A DNA stretch of 64,000 nt. Source: Fusobacterium ulcerans ATCC 49185 (GTDB lineage Bacteria > Fusobacteriota > Fusobacteriia > Fusobacteriales > Fusobacteriaceae). Below are positions 1 through 9,478 of this stretch, one piece after another (positions within the stretch are counted from its first letter, which is position 1; every line of letters begins with the position of its first letter). The stretch covers positions 2,542,001 to 2,606,000 of the forward strand of contig NZ_LR215979.1 in NCBI RefSeq assembly GCF_900683735.1. Reading direction: 5' to 3'. The translations under genes and the position numbers were made by a program. The notes beneath the pieces were generated by a model that saw only the letters and a list, made by a program, of their open reading frames with translations, had not been told where the DNA came from and searched no databases.

Positions 1-910
1 ATTCTCTTCTTGCAATAACTTTTTTCCATTCCTCTGGTATATTTTCATATCCATAAAATAACCCTGCTAACCCTCCAACTACTGCTCCAGTAGTATCTGT
101 ATCCTCACCAAGATTAACTCCTTTCAATACTGCTTCTTTATATGATGAGGTATTTAAAATACACCATATAGATGCTTCAAGAGTATCAACTACATAGCCT
201 GAACTTTTTATTTCATTTTCAGTAAGATTTTTAAAATTATTATCAAATATTCTAGAATAATATTTTAATTCTTCTACATATTCCATTTTTTCTTCATAAA
301 ATTTTTTAGCTTTACTAATCCCCTTATTAACAGCATCTATTAATAATCTTTCTCCTAAAAATATTTCATGAGCAATAGAAATATAAATTCCACATGCTAT
401 CATACTTCTCTTGTGTTTATGAGTAAGTGAAGAAATATTATGTATAATATCCATAGCTTCCTCACTAAAAGTTATCTCTTTATATTTGTCACATAAATAA
501 AATAATATTGGCAATATTCTCATTAATGATCCATTTCCATTATCAAATTCACTATCTCCACCACATTCTAGAGGATCTATTCCATCCCAATATCTGTAAA
601 TAGCTTTTCTTGTTCCAATCCCTATATCAAAGCATTCTCCATATGGTGCATATTTTCCTTTTTCAAACCACTCTGCAAATTTTTCCATAATGTCTCTATA
701 ATTTAAACCATTTTTTAAACTATCCAATAACGCTAATGCCATACTTGAATCATCTGACCAACTTCCTGCTGGAAGATTGTAAGTTCCATCACTTCTCATA
801 TCTATCACAGGATTTCTTTTTAACTCTTCTCTTTTCATAAATTCTACTGGAACTCCCAATGCATCTCCAACACATAAGCCCATGATTCCATCTAAAACTT
901 TATTTTTCAT
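1..910 (-). CDS. ADP-ribosylglycohydrolase family protein (partial, C-terminus beyond window)
   Basis: The reading frame starts at 910 with ATG behind an AGGGGAA ribosome binding site and runs off the left edge after about 303 codons, so the C-terminus is missing. The protein opens with a glycine-rich GLCVGDALGVPVEF segment, then has SWSDDSSMALALLDS near residue 50 and GEDTDTTGAVVGGLAG near residue 280. These acidic clusters are the binuclear magnesium site of the DraG/ADP-ribosylglycohydrolase family. Family members remove ADP-ribose from proteins or hydrolyse related ADP-ribosyl compounds in the cytoplasm; the substrate here cannot be told. It has no signal peptide. It is separated from the defence operon on its right by a hairpin at 1009-1041, so it is probably its own unit. 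Confidence 0.85.
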   Translation of the reverse strand, partial: MKNKVLDGIMGLCVGDALGVPVEFMKREELKRNPVIDMRSDGTYNLPAGSWSDDSSMALALLDSLKNGLNYRDIMEKFAEWFEKGKYAPYGECFDIGIGTRKAIYRYWDGIDPLECGGDSEFDNGNGSLMRILPILFYLCDKYKEITFSEEAMDIIHNISSLTHKHKRSMIACGIYISIAHEIFLGERLLIDAVNKGISKAKKFYEEKMEYVEELKYYSRIFDNNFKNLTENEIKSSGYVVDTLEASIWCILNTSSYKEAVLKGVNLGEDTDTTGAVVGGLAGLFYGYENIPEEWKKVIARRE

Positions 911-1008
911 AAATCTATTCCCCTTTTTTCTTTTTATTCTATAAATAGTTATTTTATTTAAAAATTTGTATAATTTTAAATATATAAATTTTTAAATTCC
1001 TTAATATA

Positions 1009-1041
1009 AAACTGAGAAACCTTGTCTTAGTTTCTCAGTTT
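1009..1041 (-). terminator. Perfect 12-bp hairpin terminator after the defence operon
   Basis: AAACTGAGAAAC (1009-1020) is the exact reverse complement of GTTTCTCAGTTT (1030-1041), with a 9-base loop. It lies 17 bp past the stop of the DUF262 gene. T-rich sequence follows on either strand, though the minus-strand T run is short. Confidence 0.7.
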
Positions 1042-1058
1042 TTAACTTTATTTTATAG

Positions 1059-2900
1059 TTATAAATTATTTGTATCCCATATTTTTTCAGCTAACTTACA
1101 ATATAATTCAGTTCTTTCTTTCACTTCTCTTTTATTAAAATCTTCTACTGAATGAAAATTAAAATTATTATCTTTTACAAAATTTGTAAAATTAGGATTT
1201 GAAATATATGTTTCTTCACACAAAGATTGAAGTAACAAATTTTCACCTTTGTATCTTATTTTTTTCTCTCTAAAATGTTTATCCCCTAAACTTTGATTTG
1301 TTCCATTTTGTAGTAATACTAAATTTCCTATTGAACTTCTTGTTACTTGAAAATCTTCCTCTGAATCAAAAGAACTTGAATAATCTTTAAAATTACTAGC
1401 TATTATATGTTCAAGTTCATAATCTTTCCCTTTTGCTTTATTCAAATATGAATCAATTCTTGAAGAATGCCCGCTTGCTTCTTCCACATAAGATGTTATT
1501 CTCGCTAGAAAATAATGTATTCTTCTTCTATTTTGCTTATTTAAATGATATTCCATTAGTCCTTCAAATTTATCTGATAAATTGTCTAAAAGATCTTTCA
1601 AACATTCTCTTAAAGTATTTAAATCTTTTGAATTTTCACGAATTTTTTTGACATAATTAAAAATTCTATATACTACTCCTGAATACCCTAAAAGCTTGTA
1701 GTTCACAATACTTCTTACAATAAAGATATCTATGAAAGTAGAAACCATCTTTATTTTTTTATCAACAATCTCATTAGAATCTGACAATTCAATTGCTGAT
1801 AAAATAAGCATAGATTGAAGTGTAAAATCCTGATTTGCATTACAATAAACTTCTTTAAAGTCTAAATCCAATTTTGTTTCTAATTCTTTTATTCTTAAAT
1901 ATACATCACTATATTTTTTTAAGTTCATCTCTATAAAGTTTTCAAAATCTTCTTTGTCCCTTAGTCCCACTTTATTTCTATTTTCTTTAATCCATTTATG
2001 GTAGGCATTTCCAACTCTTTCAAAATCTTCAGAAGTATACCCTCCATTTGCTTTTTTTGTTCTAGAACTATTTGCATATTTTGCTCTTATCCAGTTTTTA
2101 AAAAATATACTGTCTTCTTCTTTTCCTATACTTTTTAGTTTTATAATGATATCTTTCCAAATCTCATTTAGCCTACTTCTATTATTTTCAGAAACATTAG
2201 CAATAAGATATCCTTTTAGCATTTCTGTACTATCAAGGCTAAGTCCTCTATCATTCATAGTTTCAAATATAGTATAAGCCTCATCATCAGATGAAGTAGT
2301 TATACTGACTAAAAATACATTATCCTTTAACCAATAAGAAAAATGTAATATATTCTCTGGTGACAATCCAATATCCTGAAAAAATTCTTCTATATCTCCA
2401 TATCTTTCCAAAAGATTAAAGCTAGAAGTATTTTCAGAAGCATTTGTAAATTCTTTATATTGATTATTAAATAATGCTTCCATACATTTTTCTCTATCAG
2501 GAACTTGAATATTAAAAGTTTTTTTACCATAACTCAAAGAATAAATCAATTGTCCAAAATCATCTATTTCTTCCAGCAATCCCCATTCTTTTAAGTGAAT
2601 ATATAGATATATTATAATCAATGATAAAGATGTGAGCCTTTGCTGTCCATCAACTAAATAAGAATTATTATCTTTTTCGCTGATTAAAATAGAACCTAAA
2701 AAATATGAATTATAAGTTTTTACTATTTCAACTCTGTCTCCAACCATAAAACTGTCATTAAATTTACTCCATAAATCATTTAATAAATCATCTATATTCC
2801 TTTTTCCCCATCTATACTCTCTTTGATAATCATCTACAAAATATTTCTTCTTATTTAAAATATCATTAATACTATATTCTTTAGCTAAAATTTTATTCAT
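1059..2900 (-). CDS. GmrSD-like DUF262/DUF1524 protein (putative modification-dependent nuclease)
   Basis: This 613-residue protein has the N-terminal DUF262 signature: YQREYRW at 25-31 and VDGQQRLTSL at 83-92, the ParB-like NTP-binding motif. At the C-terminus it has the DUF1524 His-Asn-type nuclease pattern: LEHIIA at 496-501, GNLVLL at 525-530 and a following N..LG.K.F..KK block. This is the single-chain layout of GmrSD-type type IV restriction enzymes, which attack modified (for example glucosylated) phage DNA. The gene starts 39 bp after hsdS, behind an AGGGGAA site, and is the last gene of the hsdR-hsdM-hsdS operon, which supports a defence role. The canonical Pro after the EH pair is replaced (EHIIAS), so catalytic activity is likely but not certain. 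The modified base recognised is unknown. Confidence 0.82.
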   Translation of the reverse strand: MNKILAKEYSINDILNKKKYFVDDYQREYRWGKRNIDDLLNDLWSKFNDSFMVGDRVEIVKTYNSYFLGSILISEKDNNSYLVDGQQRLTSLSLIIIYLYIHLKEWGLLEEIDDFGQLIYSLSYGKKTFNIQVPDREKCMEALFNNQYKEFTNASENTSSFNLLERYGDIEEFFQDIGLSPENILHFSYWLKDNVFLVSITTSSDDEAYTIFETMNDRGLSLDSTEMLKGYLIANVSENNRSRLNEIWKDIIIKLKSIGKEEDSIFFKNWIRAKYANSSRTKKANGGYTSEDFERVGNAYHKWIKENRNKVGLRDKEDFENFIEMNLKKYSDVYLRIKELETKLDLDFKEVYCNANQDFTLQSMLILSAIELSDSNEIVDKKIKMVSTFIDIFIVRSIVNYKLLGYSGVVYRIFNYVKKIRENSKDLNTLRECLKDLLDNLSDKFEGLMEYHLNKQNRRRIHYFLARITSYVEEASGHSSRIDSYLNKAKGKDYELEHIIASNFKDYSSSFDSEEDFQVTRSSIGNLVLLQNGTNQSLGDKHFREKKIRYKGENLLLQSLCEETYISNPNFTNFVKDNNFNFHSVEDFNKREVKERTELYCKLAEKIWDTNNL

Positions 2901-2939
2901 ATATTTTTCCCCTATTATCTTTATATTTTTTATTTTAAA

Positions 2940-4469
2940 TTATAATATTTTTTTCAAAAGTTCTATTGCAGGTTCATCCTCTTTATTTTGAGTTCCTAAT
3001 TCACCTCTAAAAGCTTTATCTAAAATAGATTTTTCAAGTAATTCAATTGCTTCTTCTAATTCTATAAGCTCTTTTATTTTACTTTCTTTCTCTAGTATTT
3101 CATCTAATATTCTTACAATTTCTTCTTGTTCTTTTAATGGAGGAAGAGGAATAGGCTGTTTTTTTATATCACTAATATGATAATTTTTTATTACTCCTCC
3201 TTTTATATCACTAGCAATATTTATTTTATTCATATAATCATTTGTATTATATAATAAATACTTGCTTAAAATAATATTCTTGTAATTTTTTATTAATGCA
3301 ACACTAACAAAAAGGCTAAATTCAAATTCTTCTTTTACTTCTGCAGTTCTACCAATTGTACCAGATTTAGTTATTAAAATATCTCCCTTCTCTGGATTAC
3401 ATCTTTTATATAATTCTTTATGCTCTTCTTGTGAAATATATTTTATATCATCAAAATATATTTTATTATTTTTTATATTTTTCACTGAAATAAAGGGAAC
3501 TCCATCATCTATATAAGTAGGCGTTTTATGAGTCCCATCTGTTATTTTGGAAGTTACATTTTCTAATCTCACCCATTTCCAATTCTTAGGTATCTCATAT
3601 GGTTCTTCTTCTTTAGAAATTATAATATTTTCTATCTCTTCAATTTTAGGTTTGCTTGGCTTTTTCTTTCCACTTTTTTCAGCTTCAATACATGCTTGTT
3701 CCCAATTTTTTATTTTCTCTTCATTAATACTTTTTAAAAGTTCTATTGCATCTTCAGTTTGATTATTTTTTCTCCATTCAGCAGTTAATTCTCCCCTAAA
3801 TGCCTTATTTAAAATAGATTCTTTCCTATTTTCAATATTTTCTTTTACCTCTTGTATCAGCTCTTTTGCTTTATTTATTTTTTCAAACATAGAATCTAAT
3901 TTTTCTACTATTCTTTTTTGTTCTTCTAAAGGAGGTAAGGGAAATATATATCTTTTTAAAAATTCTACTGGAACTCTCCTAAATCCAACACTTCCAGTCA
4001 TATTATATTTTGCCTCTTGCCGAAACCTTTCTTGTCTCAAAAAATTATATAGAAATTTATTATTTAAAGCATAAGTTGTTCTTAAAACATGAAATTCTGT
4101 AGTTCCATATCCTATTCCATTTTTTAAATTCTTAGCTATAGCACATTTTCCATTTTCCATGCAAGGGGTTATTTTAGCAAAAAGAATATCATTCTCTAAA
4201 AATTGTGTATATCCTTTTTTTAATTTAGAATAACTTTCATACTCAATATTTAATATTCTTCCCGTTACATCTGAAATTGATTTCATTGGTAAAAATGATA
4301 TTTTTTCATTTTCATCAATATTTAATACTTTTTTCTTAGGATTTATTTCACTAACATTTCCTAACTTTACCCACTCCCAGCTCTCAGGTATCTCATATGG
4401 CAGTTCCTCTTTGGGAATGAGAGCTTCTCTGAGCTTTTCTTCAAGAGTTAATTCTTTGTTTTTAGCCAT
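2940..4469 (-). CDS. hsdS: Type I restriction-modification specificity subunit HsdS
   Basis: The protein of about 509 residues has the two-fold HsdS build: a target recognition domain, a coiled-coil spacer with PPLEEQKRIVEKLDSMFEKI, a second recognition domain, and a second spacer with PPLKEQEEIVRILDEILEKE. Each spacer ends in a matching L.KAFRGEL element. Each recognition domain is introduced by PYEIP..W.WV.L.NV. It sets the DNA target of the HsdM methylase and HsdR nuclease; the target cannot be read from sequence. I take the ATG at 4469, preceded by GAGGTGG, rather than the in-frame GTG at 4484. This start overlaps the hsdM stop by 8 bp (ATGGCTAA), suggesting translational coupling. Confidence 0.93.
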   Translation of the reverse strand: MAKNKELTLEEKLREALIPKEELPYEIPESWEWVKLGNVSEINPKKKVLNIDENEKISFLPMKSISDVTGRILNIEYESYSKLKKGYTQFLENDILFAKITPCMENGKCAIAKNLKNGIGYGTTEFHVLRTTYALNNKFLYNFLRQERFRQEAKYNMTGSVGFRRVPVEFLKRYIFPLPPLEEQKRIVEKLDSMFEKINKAKELIQEVKENIENRKESILNKAFRGELTAEWRKNNQTEDAIELLKSINEEKIKNWEQACIEAEKSGKKKPSKPKIEEIENIIISKEEEPYEIPKNWKWVRLENVTSKITDGTHKTPTYIDDGVPFISVKNIKNNKIYFDDIKYISQEEHKELYKRCNPEKGDILITKSGTIGRTAEVKEEFEFSLFVSVALIKNYKNIILSKYLLYNTNDYMNKINIASDIKGGVIKNYHISDIKKQPIPLPPLKEQEEIVRILDEILEKESKIKELIELEEAIELLEKSILDKAFRGELGTQNKEDEPAIELLKKIL

Positions 4470-5901
4470 TGTTTTCCACCTCACAAAGATTTAACTCCTT
4501 TATCACACTCTTAAGCAAATCTATTGCTTCTTCTAATTTATCTATAGATTCTTGAGCACTTTCAATAGGATCAGGCAGATCATCAGAATCAATCATTGAG
4601 TCATCTCTTATTAGACCTAAATCCAATGAATAATCTTTTTTTACAATATCTTCAAGAGTTATTAAATTCCATCTCTCTAATTTTTCTTTCTCTTCTACTG
4701 AATCAAATGTTTTTTCAAACTCTTCAAAATGACTTCTTGTAAGAGGAGTATTCTTTCCAAAATTTGGCATATTAGTTCTTAAATCATAGTACCAGATTTC
4801 TTTTGTATTATTTACATCAGTTCTTCCTCTTTCAAAAAATAATACATTTGTTTTTACTCCCTGAGCATAAAATATTCCAGTTGGTAATCTTAATACAGTA
4901 TGAAGATTACACTTATTTAATAAATCTATTCTTATATCTTTTCCAACTCCACCTTCAAACAATACATTATCAGGAATAATTACAGCTGCTCTAGCTTTTC
5001 CTGTTGTTTTCAGAGATCTATAAATAATCTGTAAAAAGTTTAACTGTTTATTTGAAGTTTCATGAACCAAGTCATCTCTTGTTACTCTTTCTCCACCTTT
5101 TTTAGTTCCAAATGGTGGATTTGAAAGGATAAGATCAAAGTTTCTAAGCTGTTTACCTGTTTCAGACAAAGAATCTCCTTGGATAAAGTTTCCATTTATT
5201 CCATGAAGCAATGCATTCATTATTCCTAATCTATGTGTATCTGGCACAAGTTCACAGGCAGAAAAAGCTTCCCTTGCTTGAAATTCTCTCTCTTCATCTG
5301 TTACTGGTCTTTCTTTAGTACCAAAATAGTCATCATATTTTCCTCTCAAATATTTATCTGCTTCTATTATAAACCCAAATGTTCCTGCTGCTGGGTCGCA
5401 TATTCTTTCCCCTAATTCTGGTTTTATAATTCTAACAATTGAATCAATAAGAACTCTAGGAGTAAAATATTGCCCTGCTCCTGATTTTTTTTCAGAAGCA
5501 TTTTTCTCTAAAAGTCCTTCATATAGATCTCCTAAATCTTCTTTATCTACAGAATACCAATCAATTTTATTAATTTCATTAAAAATCTTTTTTAAATTTG
5601 CTGGTTCCTCAATTTTCGTTTGAGCATTTCTGTAGATAATTCCAAGCTTCCCATCAATTTGTCCCAAATCTAATAAACATTTTTGATAATTATTTTTTAA
5701 TTCTATTCCCTCTAACTTTGCCAATTCTTTCCATCTATACTTTAATGGAATCCCTATTTTTTCTTCATTTTCTAGTTCTGAAGACATCTTCAAAAACAAT
5801 ATATATGTTAATTCAGTTACATATTCATGATATGTAATTCCATCATCCCTTAAAACATTACATAAGTTCCATAATTTTTGTACTACTTCGTTACTTGTCA
5901 T
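4462..5901 (-). CDS. hsdM: Type I restriction-modification methyltransferase subunit HsdM
   Basis: The 479-residue protein is an N6-adenine methyltransferase. The N-terminal HsdM helical domain (about 1-120) is followed by GQYFTPR at 143-149, the SAM-binding motif DPAAGTFGF at 169-177 and the catalytic NPPF at 261-264. With HsdS it methylates the host target site, and with HsdR it forms the restriction complex. It starts 13 bp after hsdR and overlaps hsdS, so the three subunits are one transcript. All key motifs are intact and no frameshift is seen, so the system looks functional. Confidence 0.96.
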   Translation of the reverse strand: MTSNEVVQKLWNLCNVLRDDGITYHEYVTELTYILFLKMSSELENEEKIGIPLKYRWKELAKLEGIELKNNYQKCLLDLGQIDGKLGIIYRNAQTKIEEPANLKKIFNEINKIDWYSVDKEDLGDLYEGLLEKNASEKKSGAGQYFTPRVLIDSIVRIIKPELGERICDPAAGTFGFIIEADKYLRGKYDDYFGTKERPVTDEEREFQAREAFSACELVPDTHRLGIMNALLHGINGNFIQGDSLSETGKQLRNFDLILSNPPFGTKKGGERVTRDDLVHETSNKQLNFLQIIYRSLKTTGKARAAVIIPDNVLFEGGVGKDIRIDLLNKCNLHTVLRLPTGIFYAQGVKTNVLFFERGRTDVNNTKEIWYYDLRTNMPNFGKNTPLTRSHFEEFEKTFDSVEEKEKLERWNLITLEDIVKKDYSLDLGLIRDDSMIDSDDLPDPIESAQESIDKLEEAIDLLKSVIKELNLCEVENNG

Positions 5902-5914
5902 TTTTATCTCCCTG

Positions 5915-8900
5915 CTAGTTTAATATTATTTCCTTGCTAATTACATTTAAAATTTCATCTAACATGCCTTCTAAATTCTTATCAACTTTTGAATATCCTC
6001 CATATGTTTCTTTTAATATTCCAGCTTCAAAGTCTTCCTTAGTTAAATATCCATCACTTCTTAACAGACTTTCTATTCTTTCAAGAATAATTTTTTGTTT
6101 TGGAGACCAATTTTTTAGTCTTTTTATTTTAATCATAACATCATTTATTTTTTTTTCTCTATCTACTATAGGAGATCCATATATTGCATTTTTAATAAAA
6201 GTCAGCATATCTGCTAAAATATCCTCATTTCTAACTTGTTTATATGCAGCATTTAAACTTGCTTTATTATATCCTTCTATATCCAGAACTTTTATAATTT
6301 CTTCTAAATCTGTTTTTTTAAAATCTTGAGGTGATTTTTTCAATATCTTAATTGCTTCTATTTTGTCAGAAGAATTTAAAACATATTCTCTAAAACCTTC
6401 CAAATAGTCTTCTGGTCTCTCAGCTTTTCCAAAATCTTGTCTAATATATTTTATTTCATCTGCATGTTCAGAAATTACTTTTTCTTTTTCTGCTATTTTT
6501 AGTTCATCTAAATGTAAAAGAAATTTTTGTTCTTTCATCAATGTTTCATAGATTTTTTCTTTTGGAGTATTTTTCAGATAATCTACATATTCATCAATAT
6601 CAGAAACTTCTTCTCCTCTTATATAGTTAGAAAAAACTTTTAAATGATCTGAACCAGCTTTTTTTATTCTATTCTTCTTTCTTTGAATTCTTCCAACTAC
6701 TTCATCTAAAAGATACTCCATATTTTTATCATTTCCATCAATTTTATCCAAATCTCCAAGGAGTTTTTTCAAATTTATTTTAGGATTTGCTACAACTGGT
6801 TTCATATCTGTATAGTCTTTTAAATCTGGATAGATATCAACTGCGTCATAAATTTTAAAATATTCTTTATTTATCTCTTCGCATAATCTTGTAGCTCTTC
6901 CTATCATTTGTTCATAAAGAATTCTACTTTTTACCTTTCTTAAAAATACAAGATTACAAATTTTAGGAACATCTATTCCTGTAGTTAAAAGATCTACTGT
7001 AATTGCTATTGTTGGATAATTTTCATTTTTAAATTTTTTTATAAGCTTATCTACATCTTTTACTGACCCTGTAATTTTTTCTATCATATCATTATTCATA
7101 GAATACATCTCAAGTTTATCGAATTCTTCCCTCAATATTCTAACTAACATATCTGCATGTTCATCAGTAGCTGCGAAAATAAGAGTTTTTTCAGGGCCTT
7201 CTGGATTTATATAATTTGCCAATGCAGAACAAACAGCTCTATTAAATCCTTCTGTTATAACTTTAGTATTAAATTTGTCTACATCAAAATCCAATTCATC
7301 TTCTAAATCTTTTATAACTTTTATCTCTTGTGTTTCTGAGTCAAAAACTTTTACTTCAGCTCCTTTTTCAAAATGTATTCCATCACTAGATAACTTTGTT
7401 ATAATTCTGTAAGGTGGTTCAAAATCAACAAGATGTCCATCTAAAACAGCCTGTCTATATGAATATTGATATACAGGTTCACCAAATATTTCATAAGTAT
7501 GAACTGCTGGAGTAGCTGTTAGAGCTATTTTATCAGCCTCAAAATAATCTACCACACTACGATATTTACTCTGATATTCTTTTTCATCATTAAAAACCGC
7601 TTCTTCTTCAGTCGGAATTCTATCTAAAATATATCCTCTATGAGCTTCATCTATTACAATACAATCATATTGTCCTACTGTAACTGTATCATCATTTGAG
7701 TATAGTACTCTTTTCATAAGTCCTTGAACAGTAGCTACATGTATTTTTGTAGTATCTTCTGGCTTTTTATCTTTTAATCCTTTAATATCATAAATTTCAG
7801 AAATTTTTAATTGTTGATCTACTTTGACATTATCAAAAGTATCTTTTGCTTGTTCACCTAAACTTGCTCTATCTACTACAAATAATATTCTATTGTATTT
7901 TTTACTTTTCAGTAACCTATACAAGATAGCCAGAGCAGTTCTTGTTTTTCCAGTTCCAGTAGCCATAGTCAAAAGAACTTTATTCTGTCCTCTTATCAAA
8001 GCTTCTTCCACAGCTTTTACTGCTTCAATCTGATAATTTCTAAGACCTAATCCACTTTTAGATTTTAGATATTCCATAGGTTCTTCCTGCAAAATTTTAT
8101 TTGCTAACATCTCATCTTTAGCTAATAATTCTTTAAGATCTCTTGGAGAATAAAATCCTTTTAAAGCTTTAGGAGAATTTTTCTGTCTTCTTCCATCTAA
8201 AAACCATATTCCTGATTTATCAATTAATTCCTTATTATAAGCTCGTCCATTACTTGAAAACATAAATGGAGCTTTATATTCATCTAAAAAAGGAGCTCCT
8301 TCGCAAAGTTTAATTCCATCTAATATCATCACTCCTTTGGAATACATTCTACTTTCTCTTCTTAAAGCATTGCCTATATCAACTTTTTTTCTTTTAGCTT
8401 CTAAAGTTCCATATAGAGTATTTCCATAAAAAAGAGCATAATCTACATATCCATTTTTCCCATCTTCTTTTATACATGGCCATTCTGCAATTGCCATAAA
8501 TCTACCTTTTTCAGGCATAGTTTTATTTGATTTATAATTAAACTTTATTGTATCTGCTTCCCATCCAGCATCTCTTAATTGCTGGTCAATTAGAGCTCTT
8601 GTTTCAGCTTCAGTTAATTCAACACTTTTTTTATTTTTTATCAATTGAATTCTTTCTTCAGGTGTTCTAAAAGAAAGTTTTTCAGGTACTAATTTTTCAA
8701 ATTTATTCTTTTCCTCTTCTTCTTGTACTTTTGATAAAAGCTTTTCATAAGCTTCTTTATAATCAACTCTCTCTGGCTTTTTGTATTGAACTAATTCTGA
8801 ATTGAAAGAGTAATCACTTCCATAAATTTCATTAAACCAACTACAAAGTTTTACTACTAATGACAAAAGAGTCTCTGCTTCACTTTCATTTCCAGACATA

Positions 8901-9187
8901 TCATGCACAGCTGTATTCCCTTTTTTCCTAATAAGCTGTAATATATTTTCTATATCCTCTGGAATTAGATCATAAGTTTTTAAAATTTTTATTCTATCTA
9001 ATTGACTCCCACTTTCTGGTTCAGCTAATCTTTCAACTTTCAGCATAGACTTTGCTATATATTCTCCCAATTGTCTTATTTTTATAATTGCAGTATTAGG
9101 GTCTTTATGAAGAGTGTACTCTGCCATTTCTCCAATTTTAGCTAAAATATCCCAATCTTTTTTTAAAAATTGAAAATTTGTATACAT
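5915..9187 (-). CDS. hsdR: Type I restriction endonuclease subunit HsdR
   Basis: This subunit of about 1,090 residues is the ATP-driven translocase and nuclease. The numbers here count from the upstream ATG at 9202. An N-terminal DUF4145-like region (about 10-130) leads to the PD-(D/E)xK nuclease core, with D254 and E268-A-K270. Next come Walker A ATGTGKT (414-420), DEAH (518-521) and motif III TATPA (562-566). A second RecA lobe follows with the GRATR-type motif VI, then an EcoEI-type C-terminal domain. I prefer the ATG at 9187 because GGAGGGG sits 6 bases upstream, inside the longer version. It is the first gene of the operon; about 290 bp of AT-rich sequence upstream must hold the promoter, but no clear consensus was seen. 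Confidence 0.95.
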   Translation of the reverse strand: MYTNFQFLKKDWDILAKIGEMAEYTLHKDPNTAIIKIRQLGEYIAKSMLKVERLAEPESGSQLDRIKILKTYDLIPEDIENILQLIRKKGNTAVHDMSGNESEAETLLSLVVKLCSWFNEIYGSDYSFNSELVQYKKPERVDYKEAYEKLLSKVQEEEEKNKFEKLVPEKLSFRTPEERIQLIKNKKSVELTEAETRALIDQQLRDAGWEADTIKFNYKSNKTMPEKGRFMAIAEWPCIKEDGKNGYVDYALFYGNTLYGTLEAKRKKVDIGNALRRESRMYSKGVMILDGIKLCEGAPFLDEYKAPFMFSSNGRAYNKELIDKSGIWFLDGRRQKNSPKALKGFYSPRDLKELLAKDEMLANKILQEEPMEYLKSKSGLGLRNYQIEAVKAVEEALIRGQNKVLLTMATGTGKTRTALAILYRLLKSKKYNRILFVVDRASLGEQAKDTFDNVKVDQQLKISEIYDIKGLKDKKPEDTTKIHVATVQGLMKRVLYSNDDTVTVGQYDCIVIDEAHRGYILDRIPTEEEAVFNDEKEYQSKYRSVVDYFEADKIALTATPAVHTYEIFGEPVYQYSYRQAVLDGHLVDFEPPYRIITKLSSDGIHFEKGAEVKVFDSETQEIKVIKDLEDELDFDVDKFNTKVITEGFNRAVCSALANYINPEGPEKTLIFAATDEHADMLVRILREEFDKLEMYSMNNDMIEKITGSVKDVDKLIKKFKNENYPTIAITVDLLTTGIDVPKICNLVFLRKVKSRILYEQMIGRATRLCEEINKEYFKIYDAVDIYPDLKDYTDMKPVVANPKINLKKLLGDLDKIDGNDKNMEYLLDEVVGRIQRKKNRIKKAGSDHLKVFSNYIRGEEVSDIDEYVDYLKNTPKEKIYETLMKEQKFLLHLDELKIAEKEKVISEHADEIKYIRQDFGKAERPEDYLEGFREYVLNSSDKIEAIKILKKSPQDFKKTDLEEIIKVLDIEGYNKASLNAAYKQVRNEDILADMLTFIKNAIYGSPIVDREKKINDVMIKIKRLKNWSPKQKIILERIESLLRSDGYLTKEDFEAGILKETYGGYSKVDKNLEGMLDEILNVISKEIILN

Positions 9188-9423
9188 TCTTTTCCCCTCC
9201 ATATTTTAGAACTTATATTTAAATATTTTTGATATTAATTTTTTTCCTTATTTTTAATTGTATCATTTTTTAAAGGAGATTAATAGTTCTTCCTTCTACT
9301 GATTTCATAAATTAGCACATTTTTATATACCACTATAGATTTTTTCTAATATTTTCTAAATAATAATTTTTTATGATAAAATATTTGTTTATAAGTGGTT
9401 GATAAAGTTTTTTTCTGATAAAT

Positions 9424-9459
9424 AAAAAAAGCTACAGACAAATCAAATTATCTATAGCC
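9424..9459 (-). terminator. Rho-independent terminator of the PTS-sulfatase operon
   Basis: On the minus strand GGCTATAGA pairs with TCTGTAGCT (two G-T pairs) across a 12-base loop and is followed by seven T residues. It lies about 20 bp after the sulfatase stop codon. Confidence 0.85.
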
Positions 9460-9478
9460 TTTCAAATTTTTTTATTTT

